Assembly: GCF_014654675.1 (NCBI RefSeq) | Contig: NZ_BNBC01000024.1 | Location: 1-64,000, forward strand | Source: Streptomyces spiralis | GTDB lineage: Bacteria; Actinomycetota; Actinomycetes; Streptomycetales; Streptomycetaceae | Reading direction: 5' to 3' | DNA length: 64,000 nt | Shown: positions 15,896-23,517 of the stretch, piece by piece | Layout: every line of letters starts with the position of its first letter | How positions within the stretch are numbered: position 1 is the stretch's first letter | The notes under the pieces: generated by a model | What the model was told of the DNA's origin: nothing | What the model saw: only the letters and a program-made list of their open reading frames with translations | Databases searched by the model: none | Program-made: the position numbers and the translations under genes

Positions 15896-17601
15896 GCCCC
15901 ACCACCCTTCCCGCCGCCGGTCCGGAACACGGGCACGTCACCTTCCTCGGTGCCGGACCCGGAGATCCGGGACTGCTGACACTGCGCGCCGTCGAGGCGC
16001 TGGCGAACGCGGACGTCCTCGTCGCCGAGCACGAGGTGCTCGACGTCGTACGTACGCACGCCCGCCAGGGTGTCGCCGTCGTGCACACGGACACGGATCC
16101 CTCGTCGGACCCTGTTCCGGGCACGGGCACACCCCAGCTCACGGTTGTTGACAGCACGTCAACAACCGTCGGAGCCCCCGCGGTGCGGGATGCCGCACAT
16201 CTTGTCATGGAGGCTGCGCGGGGCGGCAGGCGGGTCGTCCGTGCGGTGTCCGGGGACCCGGGACTTGATACGGACGCCGCCGCCGAAATGCTCGCCTGCG
16301 CCGCGGCCGGGGTGCCCTTCGAGGTCGTCCCCGGCGTCGCGACCGCCGTCGGTGTGCCCGCGTACGCCGGTGTGCCGCTGCGTGACGCCGAGGGCACCGA
16401 CGTACGGTTCGTCGACGCCCGCACCGCCTCCGACCGCTGCTGGACGGAGGTCGGCGCCTCGGACGGCACGGTCGTGGTGTCCACGACGCTGGACTCGGTG
16501 GCCGCAGCGGCCGGCGAGCTGGTGTCGGCCGGCCGCAAGCCGGACACCCCGATGACGGTGACCGTCGCCGGTACGACCACCCGCCAGCGCACCTGGACCG
16601 CCACCCTCGGCACGGTCGCGCAGACCCTGAAGCAGGCCAAGGTCCTGCCGTCCCCGGACGGCGGCCGGCCGGTGATAGCGGTGGTCGGCGAGCGCAGCGC
16701 CGCCGCGCAGCGCGACCAGCTCTCCTGGTTCGAGTCCAAGCCGCTGTTCGGCTGGAAGGTGCTCGTGCCGCGCACCAAGGAGCAGGCCGCGTCGCTCTCC
16801 GACCAGCTGCGCTCCTACGGTGCCGTACCGCACGAGGTGCCCACGATCGCCGTGGAGCCGCCGCGCACGCCCCAGCAGATGGAGCGGGCGGTCAAGGGCC
16901 TGGTCACCGGCCGCTACGAGTGGATCGCGTTCACGTCGGTCAACGCGGTCAAGGCGGTCCGCGAGAAGTTCGAGGAGTACGGCCTGGACGCCCGCGCCTT
17001 CGCGGGCATCAAGGTCGCGGCGGTGGGCGACCAGACGGCCAAGGCCCTGATCGCCTTCGGCGTGAAGCCCGACCTGGTGCCGAGCGGCGAGCAGTCGGCG
17101 GCCGGCCTCCTGGAGGACTGGCCGCCCTACGACCCGGTGTTCGACCCGATCGACAGGGTCTTCCTGCCGCGCGCCGACATCGCCACCGAGACGCTGGTGG
17201 CGGGCCTGATCGAGCTGGGCTGGGAGGTCGACGACGTCACGGCGTACCGGACCGTGCGCGCCTCGCCGCCCCCGGCGGAGACCCGCGAGGCGATCAAGGG
17301 CGGCGGCTTCGACGCGGTCCTGTTCACCTCGTCCTCCACGGTCCGCAACCTCGTCGGCATCGCGGGCAAGCCGCACAACGTCACGGTGATCGCCTGCATC
17401 GGCCCGGCGACGGCGAAGACGGCGGAGGAGCACGGCCTGCGCGTCGACGTCATGTCACCGGAGCCGTCGGTCCACAAGCTCGCCGAGGCCCTCGCCGACT
17501 TCGGCATGAAGCGCCGCGCGGCCGCCCTGGAGGCCGGCGACCCGGTGACCCGCCCGAGCGAGCGGCGCCCGGGGGCACGGAGGCGTCGCTCGACGACCTG
17601 A
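15892..17601 (+). CDS. hemD: Fused SUMT-like domain / uroporphyrinogen-III synthase
   Basis: A 569-residue two-domain protein. Residues ~15-255 resemble uroporphyrin-III C-methyltransferase: FLGAGPGDPGLLTLRAVEAL is intact, but the SAM-loop GGDPxxFGRG is replaced by VSGDPGLDTDAAAE, so methylation is doubtful. Residues ~285-545 are the HemD fold (LVPRTKEQAASLSDQLRSYG, then FTSVNAVKAV, and later LFTSSSTVRNL), which cyclises hydroxymethylbilane to uroporphyrinogen III. The start is TTG 15892, overlapping the hemC stop. A 12-bp perfect inverted repeat lies within the first domain at 16141-16169. A terminator follows. Confidence 0.92.
   Translation: MSPTTLPAAGPEHGHVTFLGAGPGDPGLLTLRAVEALANADVLVAEHEVLDVVRTHARQGVAVVHTDTDPSSDPVPGTGTPQLTVVDSTSTTVGAPAVRDAAHLVMEAARGGRRVVRAVSGDPGLDTDAAAEMLACAAAGVPFEVVPGVATAVGVPAYAGVPLRDAEGTDVRFVDARTASDRCWTEVGASDGTVVVSTTLDSVAAAAGELVSAGRKPDTPMTVTVAGTTTRQRTWTATLGTVAQTLKQAKVLPSPDGGRPVIAVVGERSAAAQRDQLSWFESKPLFGWKVLVPRTKEQAASLSDQLRSYGAVPHEVPTIAVEPPRTPQQMERAVKGLVTGRYEWIAFTSVNAVKAVREKFEEYGLDARAFAGIKVAAVGDQTAKALIAFGVKPDLVPSGEQSAAGLLEDWPPYDPVFDPIDRVFLPRADIATETLVAGLIELGWEVDDVTAYRTVRASPPPAETREAIKGGGFDAVLFTSSSTVRNLVGIAGKPHNVTVIACIGPATAKTAEEHGLRVDVMSPEPSVHKLAEALADFGMKRRAAALEAGDPVTRPSERRPGARRRRSTT
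16141..16169. repeat. 12-bp perfect inverted repeat within hemD
   Basis: ACGGTTGTTGAC (16141-16152) and GTCAACAACCGT (16158-16169) are exact reverse complements separated by AGCAC. The segment encodes a Thr/Val/Ser stretch near residues 84-93 of HemD. It is markedly A/T-richer than the surrounding coding sequence. Confidence 0.85.
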
Positions 17602-17615
17602 GCCGAGGTGAGCCG

Positions 17616-17657
17616 AAGCGGTTGGAGCGCCCTCACGGGGGCGTTCCAACCGCTTTT
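17616..17657 (+). terminator. Terminator of the rex-hemACD operon
   Basis: AAGCGGTTGGAGCGCCC pairs with GGGCGTTCCAACCGCTT, with a short loop and a trailing TTTT (one G/T mismatch). It lies 14 bases after the hemD stop and before the convergent VOC gene, so it may serve both. Confidence 0.88.
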
Positions 17658-17672
17658 CGGCGTACCGGGGTG

Positions 17673-18062
17673 TCAGACCAGCGTCGTGATGCAGAAGGGG
17701 TGGCCGGCGGGGTCCAGGAGGACTCGCCAGCGGTCGGGGGACGGCTGGTGGTCGGGCTTGGCGGCGCCCAGGGAGAGCAGTCGGGACTCGGCGGCCTCCA
17801 GGTCGTCGACGCCCAGCTCGAGGTGGGCCTGCTTCTCCTGGGCGGGGTCCGGCCAGGTGGGGCGGCGGTAGTCGGTCAGGCGGTTGAAGCCCAGGCCGGG
17901 CGTTCCCTCCTGGGCGAGGAAGACGAAGTCGTCGGTGGAGAAGGCGACGGGCAGACCCAGGGCCTCGCCGTAGAAGCGGGCCAGTTCCGCGGGGTCCGGG
18001 CAGTCGAAGGTGACCGCCGCGTAGCGGAACGTGGGGGCGGAGTCGGTGTTCTCAGCGCTCAT
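17673..18062 (-). CDS. VOC (glyoxalase/bleomycin-resistance fold) protein
   Basis: A 129-residue single VOC domain with paired beta-alpha-beta-beta-beta units: YAAVTFDCPDPAELARFY (about 13-30), HLELGVDDLEAAESRLLSLG (about 81-100) and the terminal LLDPAGHPFCITTLV. His81-type and C-terminal acidic positions could bind metal. The function is unknown. It is divergent from a WYL regulator with only 73 bases between them, a common arrangement for a regulator and its target. Confidence 0.85.
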   Translation of the reverse strand: MSAENTDSAPTFRYAAVTFDCPDPAELARFYGEALGLPVAFSTDDFVFLAQEGTPGLGFNRLTDYRRPTWPDPAQEKQAHLELGVDDLEAAESRLLSLGAAKPDHQPSPDRWRVLLDPAGHPFCITTLV

Positions 18063-18135
18063 GCTTCAGGACGGTAGGCGGTGACCCGGACAGTTCCGGT
18101 CCTGGTCGTGTCCGGCCCGTGGAAAACTTCGGAAG

Positions 18136-19152
18136 GTGATCAGTGCCTCCGTCCGTCTGCTCCGGCTGGTCTCCGTGCTGGCCGCCCGGCCGTCGTGGAC
18201 CTGTGCCGAGCTGGCCGAGCGGATCGGGGTCACGGAGCGCACGGTGCGGCGCGACATCGCCAGGCTCCGCGAGATCGGCTACGTCGTCGAGTCCGAGCCG
18301 GGTCCGTGGGGCGGTTACCGGCTGCGGGCCGGGTCCCGGGTGCCGCCGCTGATCCTCGACGACGAGGAGGCCCTCGCCGTGGCCGTGGGGCTGCGTGAGG
18401 CGGCGCTGAGCGGTGCTCTCGGCGGTGACCAGGCGGCGCTGTCGGCGCTGCTGAAGCTGCGGCAGGTGCTGCCGCGGCGGATCGCGGACCGGCTGAGCGA
18501 GATGGACGCCGCCTTCGTGCACACTCCGAGGGCCATGGAGCCGCAGATCACCCCGAACATGCTGCTGGAACTGGCCGCCGCGTGCCGCCGGGGCGAGCGC
18601 GCCCGCCTGTCCTACCGGGACGTGAAGGGACGGGCCACCGTCCGGGACGTGGACCCCTACCGTCTCGTCCACACCGGACGCCGCTGGTACTTCGTCGCCC
18701 GGGACGTGGCACGGGACCAATGGCGTACGTTCCGGGCCGACCGCGTCGCACGGCTGCAGCCGACCGGTCAGCCGGTGGACCTGGCCGACCCGCCCGACCC
18801 GGCACAGCTCGTCTCCCGCTCCACGGCGAACGGCCCCTACCCGCTGAGCGCGACGATCCGGCTCCCCCTGCCCATGGACGAGGCGCTGCGAGTGATCCCG
18901 GCGACGGTCGGTACGCACCGGCCGGACGGCCCCGACGCCACGATCGTCGACGTCGGCGGACCCGACGCGGACGGGCTCGCCCGGTACCTCGTCGGCCTGG
19001 CCGTACCTCTGCGGGTCCTGGCGCCCGACGCCGTACGTCGTGCCCTGGTGCGCCGTGCCCGGGAGCTGCTGGAGGTCAACGCGGACGACGAGGTGTGCGC
19101 GGGCGACCGACTCGGCGTCGGCAAAGGCACGGGATCGGCGGGCGTAGCGTAG
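18136..19152 (+). CDS. HTH/WYL-domain transcriptional regulator (YafY-like)
   Basis: A 338-residue regulator. A DeoR-type winged helix occupies residues ~5-60 (CAELAERIGVTERTVRRDIARL), and a WYL ligand-sensing domain is centred near residues 140-210 (SYRDVKGRATVRDVDPYRLV and the RRWYFVARD strand). A C-terminal WCX-like region follows. Start at GTG 18136; GGAAG directly abuts it, so spacing is poor and a leaderless mRNA is possible. It is divergent from the VOC gene, and its stop lies only 4 bases before hemB ATG, so read-through into hemB is likely. Confidence 0.85.
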   Translation: MISASVRLLRLVSVLAARPSWTCAELAERIGVTERTVRRDIARLREIGYVVESEPGPWGGYRLRAGSRVPPLILDDEEALAVAVGLREAALSGALGGDQAALSALLKLRQVLPRRIADRLSEMDAAFVHTPRAMEPQITPNMLLELAAACRRGERARLSYRDVKGRATVRDVDPYRLVHTGRRWYFVARDVARDQWRTFRADRVARLQPTGQPVDLADPPDPAQLVSRSTANGPYPLSATIRLPLPMDEALRVIPATVGTHRPDGPDATIVDVGGPDADGLARYLVGLAVPLRVLAPDAVRRALVRRARELLEVNADDEVCAGDRLGVGKGTGSAGVA

Positions 19153-19156
19153 GGGC

Positions 19157-20149
19157 ATGACGAAGTACGGATCCTTTCCCGGTACGCGTCCTCGTCGGCT
19201 GCGCACCACTCCCGCGATGCGCCGCATGGTCGCCGAGACGCGGCTGCACCCGGCGGACCTGATCCTGCCCGCGTTCGTGCGGGAGGGCGTGAGCGAGCCC
19301 GTGCCGATCGCGGCGATGCCCGGGGTCGTGCAGCACACGCGGGACAGTCTGAAGAAGGCCGCCGCTCAGGCGGTGGAGGCCGGGATCTCCGGGATCATGC
19401 TGTTCGGGGTGCCGGAGGAGTCCAAGAAGGACGCCCTCGGGACGGCCGGGACCGATCCGGACGGGATTCTCCAGGTCGCGCTGCGCGACGTACGGGCCGA
19501 GGTCGGGGACGAGCTGCTCGTCATGTCCGACCTGTGCCTGGACGAGTTCACCGATCACGGGCACTGCGGCGTCCTGGACGCCGAGGGCCGCGTCGACAAC
19601 GACGCCACCCTGGAGCGGTACGCCGAGATGGCCCAGGTGCAGGCCGACGCCGGTGCCCATGTCGTCGGGCCCAGCGGGATGATGGACGGGCAGATCGGCG
19701 TCATCCGTGACGCGCTGGACCAGATCGGACGGGAGGACGTCGCCGTCCTCGCCTACACGGTCAAGTACTCCTCCGCCTTCTACGGGCCCTTCCGGGAGGC
19801 CGTCGGCTCCTCGCTGAACGGCGACCGCAAGACCTACCAGCAGGACCCGGCGAACCTGCGCGAGTCGCTGCGCGAGCTGGCCCTCGACCTGGAGGAGGGG
19901 GCCGACATGGTGATGGTGAAGCCGGCCGGTCCCTACCTGGACATCCTGGCCCGGGTCGCCGACGCCGTGGACGTGCCCGTCGCCGCCTACCAGATCTCCG
20001 GCGAGTACTCGATGATCGAGGCCGCCGCCGAGAAGGGCTGGGTCGACCGGGACCGGGCGATCCTGGAGACCCTGACCGGCATCAAGCGGGCCGGCGCCCG
20101 GAACATCCTCACCTACTGGGCGACCGAGGTCGCGCAGAAGCTGCGCTGA
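19157..20149 (+). CDS. hemB: Delta-aminolevulinic acid dehydratase (porphobilinogen synthase)
   Basis: A 330-residue enzyme condensing two aminolevulinate molecules to porphobilinogen. The two active-site lysines lie in YTVKYSSAFYG (about residue 197) and VMVKPAGPY (about 253). The metal region is SDLCLDEFTDHGHCGV: some cysteines of the zinc type are replaced by Asp, so metal use may be mixed or Mg-dependent, as in other actinobacteria. ATG 19157 follows AGGGGC closely. It supplies hemC in the neighbouring operon. Confidence 0.96.
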   Translation: MTKYGSFPGTRPRRLRTTPAMRRMVAETRLHPADLILPAFVREGVSEPVPIAAMPGVVQHTRDSLKKAAAQAVEAGISGIMLFGVPEESKKDALGTAGTDPDGILQVALRDVRAEVGDELLVMSDLCLDEFTDHGHCGVLDAEGRVDNDATLERYAEMAQVQADAGAHVVGPSGMMDGQIGVIRDALDQIGREDVAVLAYTVKYSSAFYGPFREAVGSSLNGDRKTYQQDPANLRESLRELALDLEEGADMVMVKPAGPYLDILARVADAVDVPVAAYQISGEYSMIEAAAEKGWVDRDRAILETLTGIKRAGARNILTYWATEVAQKLR

Positions 20150-20349
20150 GCCTGCCGGTCAGGGGTCGCCGGAGCGGGCTGGGCGCACGGGCGCTCCAAC
20201 GACCGCGACACCGAGGACGGGCCCTCGTCGCGTACGCCCTGACCGTCATGGCAGCCGGTCAGGGCCGCGGCGGCGGTGAGCAGGAGCGCCGTCGCGGCGA
20301 GCGGACGGGTGCGGGTGCGGGTGCGGGTGCGGGTGGAGTGTACGGGCAT
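20113..20349 (-). CDS. Putative small lipoprotein with (RT)n repeat
   Basis: A possible 78-residue lipoprotein: a basic N-region containing RTRTRTRTR, a hydrophobic segment (PLAATALLLTAAAALTGC) and lipobox LTGC with Cys near 28, then ~50 polar residues. GGGGGAT lies just upstream of ATG 20349. Its 3' end overlaps the end of hemB in antisense by 37 bases, and the body has no recognised domain, so it could be a relict. The RT repeat is created by a 6-bp tandem DNA repeat. Confidence 0.5.
   Translation of the reverse strand: MPVHSTRTRTRTRTRPLAATALLLTAAAALTGCHDGQGVRDEGPSSVSRSLERPCAQPAPATPDRQAQRSFCATSVAQ
20307..20336 (+). repeat. Five tandem copies of GGGTGC
   Basis: Four exact GGGTGC units and a fifth GGGTGG (20307-20336) lie within the N-region of the putative lipoprotein. 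Copy-number change would keep the frame (2 codons per unit) and only alter the length of the basic RT stretch. Confidence 0.85.
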
Positions 20350-20620
20350 GGAAGATCCCCCGTGGGCGAACAGGAACAAGCCGCGGTGACGGCGGACGGT
20401 CGGACGCACCCAGCTTGATCCCTTCGGGGCGTCCGCCGCCACGGTTGCCCGTGAACGTGGGACGCCGGGACGCCGACACCGGCCGTGACCAGCGCGAACG
20501 GCGTTCCTGCGGGATGCGGGACGGGACGCGGGGCCGTTCTGGTCCCCGCCTCGGGCACGATCAAGTCGCCCTGGGAGTTAGGTTGTTGAAGATCAGCCGA
20601 ACCTCTCAGGGAGAAGGCCC

Positions 20621-21523
20621 ATGTCCGGTGACGCCCTCAGCCAGGACCCCGCCGAGCTGAGAAGGAGGATCGACACGACCAAAGCCCACCCCGCCCGGGT
20701 CTACGACGTCTTCCTCGGCGGCAAGGACCACTACCCGGCCGACCGCGCCGCTGCCGCCGCCGGGCTCGCCGCCAATCCGCGCGGCTACCTCGACGTACGG
20801 CACAACCGCGACTTCCTGCGCCGCGCCGTGACCACGCTGGCCGCCCAGGACGGCATCCGCCAGTTCCTGGACATCGGCACCGGCCTGCCGACCGGCGAGA
20901 ACGTCCACCAGATCGCCCAGCGGATCAACACCGACTCCCGGGTGGTGTACGTCGACAACGACCCCGTGGTCCTCGCCCACGCCCGCGCGCTGCTCACCAG
21001 CGGCCCCGAGGGCCGTACCGACTACATCGACGCCGACCTGAAGAACCCGGCGCACATCCTCGAACAGGCCGCCAAGACCCTCGACTTCGACCAGCCGATC
21101 GCACTGTGCCTGGTCGCCATCCTGCACTTCGTCGAGGACGCGGAGGCGTACGGCATCGTGCGTGAACTCGTCGCCGCCCTGCCCTCCGGCAGCCGGCTGG
21201 TCCTCAGCCATCTCACCGAGGACCTCAACCCGGAGAACATCCGCGCGGTGCAACGCACCTACACCGAGCGGGGCTTCACGTTCGTGCTGCGCTCCAGGGC
21301 CGACGTCGAGCGCTTCTTCACGGACAACGGCCTTCAGCCGGCCGACCCCGGAGTCGTCCCCGTCCACCACTGGCGCCCCGACCACGCCGCCCCCGTCCCC
21401 GAGCAGCCGGAAGCCTCCTACCTCGCCGCTCTCGAGGACATCGAGAAGGTCCGCTACGCCGACATCAACGACGTGACGGACGCCGACATCAACGTGTACG
21501 CGGCAGTGGGCGGCAAGGCGTAG
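20621..21523 (+). CDS. SAM-dependent methyltransferase, DUF574 family
   Basis: A 300-residue member of the S-adenosyl methyltransferase (DUF574) family that is greatly expanded in Streptomyces. The signature ARVYDVFLGGKDHYPADR lies near residues 26-43; the SAM loop is FLDIGTGLPTGENVH (about 85-99), and VVYVDNDPVVLAHA follows as the acidic-ribose strand. The substrate is unknown for the family. ATG 20621 is preceded by GGGAGAAGG. It is convergent with argS. Confidence 0.88.
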   Translation: MSGDALSQDPAELRRRIDTTKAHPARVYDVFLGGKDHYPADRAAAAAGLAANPRGYLDVRHNRDFLRRAVTTLAAQDGIRQFLDIGTGLPTGENVHQIAQRINTDSRVVYVDNDPVVLAHARALLTSGPEGRTDYIDADLKNPAHILEQAAKTLDFDQPIALCLVAILHFVEDAEAYGIVRELVAALPSGSRLVLSHLTEDLNPENIRAVQRTYTERGFTFVLRSRADVERFFTDNGLQPADPGVVPVHHWRPDHAAPVPEQPEASYLAALEDIEKVRYADINDVTDADINVYAAVGGKA

Positions 21524-21544
21524 CGAGGAGGGGGAGGAGCCGGA

Positions 21545-21574
21545 GAGGCCGCCACCGGGGGTGGTGACGGCCTC
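21545..21574. terminator. Terminator between DUF574 gene and argS
   Basis: GAGGCCGCCACC pairs with GGTGG..CGGCCTC, with a small bulge and a GGGG loop, between two convergent genes. Confidence 0.65.
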
Positions 21575-21581
21575 GGGTGCC

Positions 21582-23357
21582 TCAGAGTCGCTCCGGCGTC
21601 CTGATGCCCAGCAGGGCCATGCCCTGGTGGAGGGTACGGGCCGTGATGTCGCACAGGAAGAGGCGGTTCTCCACCTGCTGCGGCGTCTCGGCCTTCAGCA
21701 CCGGGCACTTGTCGTAGAAGGTCGTGTACAGGGACGCCAGCTGGTAGAGGTATGCCGCCAGCTTGTGCGGGGCGTACTCCCGCGCCGCTTCCCGCACCGT
21801 CTCCGCGAAGGCGTCCGCGTGCAGGCCCAGGGCCCGCTCCGCCGCCGCCAGTTCCAGCTCCGGGTGCGCGGCCGGGCGCAGCTCGCCCGCCTTGCGGAGG
21901 ATGGACCGGATACGGGCGTAGGCGTACTGGAGGTAGACCGACGTGTCGCCGTTCAGCGAGACCATCTGGTCCAGGTCGAACTTGTAGTCCCGGCTCGCCG
22001 ACGTCGACAGGTCCGCGTACTTCACCGCGCCGATGCCCACCTGGGCACCCCGCTCGGCGATCTCCTCCTCGGAGAGGTCCTGGGCCTTCTCCCGGACGAC
22101 CGCCGAGGCCCGGTCGATCGCCTCGTCCAGCAGGTCGACCAGGCGGACCGTCTCGCCCTCACGCGTCTTGAACGGCTTGCCGTCCTTGCCCAGCACCGTG
22201 CCGAAGGCCAGCTGCTGGGCCTTGACGCCGTCACCGAGCCAGCCGGCCCTGCGTGCCGTCTCGAAGACCATCTTGAAGTGCAGGGACTGGCGGGCGTCCA
22301 CGACGTAGAGGAGCGTGTCCGCCTTCAGGTTGAAGACGCGGTCGCGGATCGCCGACAGGTCGGTGGCCGCGTAGCCGTAGCCGCCGTCGGACTTCTGGAC
22401 GATCAGCGGGACCGGGTTGCCGTCCGGGCCCTTGATGTCCTCGAAGAAGACGCACAGGGCACCCTCGGAGCGGACCGCGACGCCCGACTCCTCCAGCAGC
22501 CGGCAGGTCTCGGCCAGCATGTCGTTGTAGCCGGACTCGCCGACGATGTCCGGGTCCCGGATCTCCATGTCCAGTTTCTCGAAGACGGAGAAGAAGTAGA
22601 TCTTCGACTCGTCGACGAACTTCTGCCACATGGCCAGCGTGTGCGGGTCCCCGGCCTGGAGGTCGACCACCCGGCGCCGGGCGCGCGTCTTGAACTCCTC
22701 GTCCGAGTCGAACTTCCTCCGCGCCGCCTTGTACAGCCGGTCCAGGTTCGACATCGCCTCCTCGCCGGAGGCGGCCGTGTCCTCGGTGGACGCCTTGTGG
22801 TCCAGCTCGTGCGGGTGCTCGTCCAGGTACTGGATGAGCATGCCGAACTGGGTGCCCCAGTCGCCGATGTGGTGACGCCGGACCACGCTCTCACCGGTGA
22901 ACTCGAGGAGCTGGACGACCGAGTCGCCGATCACCGCCGAGCGCAGATGGCCGACGTGCATCTCCTTCGCCACGTTCGGCTGGGCGTAGTCGATCACCGT
23001 GGTGCCCGGGTTCGCGGCGTACGGCACGCCGAGGCGGCCCGCCTCGTCCGCGTACCGCGCGGCCAGGGTCTCGATGATCGCCTTGTCCGTGATCGTGATG
23101 TTGAGGAAGCCGGGGCCGGAGACCTCGACTTCCTTGATGACGTCACCCGTCACCACCCGGTCGACGACCTGAGTCGCCAGTTCCCGGGGGTTCGCCTTCG
23201 CCTTCTTGGCCAGGGCCAGGATCCCGTTGGCCTGGAAGTCGGCCCGGTCGCTTCGTCGCAGCAGCGGGTCCGCGCCGGCGGCCTCCGGAAGGCCGGCCGA
23301 GAGAGCGGAAGCGAGGTGCTGCTGGACGGAGTCGCTGAGGGACGTGACCGAGGCCAT
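21582..23357 (-). CDS. argS: Arginyl-tRNA synthetase
   Basis: A 591-residue class I aminoacyl-tRNA synthetase that charges tRNA(Arg). The HIGH motif is in NVAKEMHVGHLRSAVIGD (about residues 130-147). The N-terminal ArgRS-specific domain and the C-terminal anticodon-binding DALR domain (ending LLGIRTPERL) are complete. The canonical KMSKS loop is replaced by a degenerate GKPFKTREGE, as is usual in ArgRS. ATG 23357 gives MASVTSLSDSV, the family start; an upstream in-frame ATG at 23411 is rejected. It is divergent from lysS across 160 bases. Confidence 0.97.
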   Translation of the reverse strand: MASVTSLSDSVQQHLASALSAGLPEAAGADPLLRRSDRADFQANGILALAKKAKANPRELATQVVDRVVTGDVIKEVEVSGPGFLNITITDKAIIETLAARYADEAGRLGVPYAANPGTTVIDYAQPNVAKEMHVGHLRSAVIGDSVVQLLEFTGESVVRRHHIGDWGTQFGMLIQYLDEHPHELDHKASTEDTAASGEEAMSNLDRLYKAARRKFDSDEEFKTRARRRVVDLQAGDPHTLAMWQKFVDESKIYFFSVFEKLDMEIRDPDIVGESGYNDMLAETCRLLEESGVAVRSEGALCVFFEDIKGPDGNPVPLIVQKSDGGYGYAATDLSAIRDRVFNLKADTLLYVVDARQSLHFKMVFETARRAGWLGDGVKAQQLAFGTVLGKDGKPFKTREGETVRLVDLLDEAIDRASAVVREKAQDLSEEEIAERGAQVGIGAVKYADLSTSASRDYKFDLDQMVSLNGDTSVYLQYAYARIRSILRKAGELRPAAHPELELAAAERALGLHADAFAETVREAAREYAPHKLAAYLYQLASLYTTFYDKCPVLKAETPQQVENRLFLCDITARTLHQGMALLGIRTPERL

Positions 23358-23517
23358 AGGAATGGGTGCCGTTCTCCTCGTGGGAATGGATAGTCCCAGC
23401 CAGTATCCCATGGCGGGTAAAGCCGTTTTTCCGCGCGCGCGGCCGTCTGGGAGTATGGAGAGGTCAGTACTCCCATCCAGGCTTTCTGGGTTCAGACCAT
23501 CAGAGGACGTGCCGAAC

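Noticed and set aside
23358..23517. T-box or other riboswitch between argS and lysS
   Set aside because: No T-box motif or antiterminator pairing is visible; only a normal divergent promoter region.
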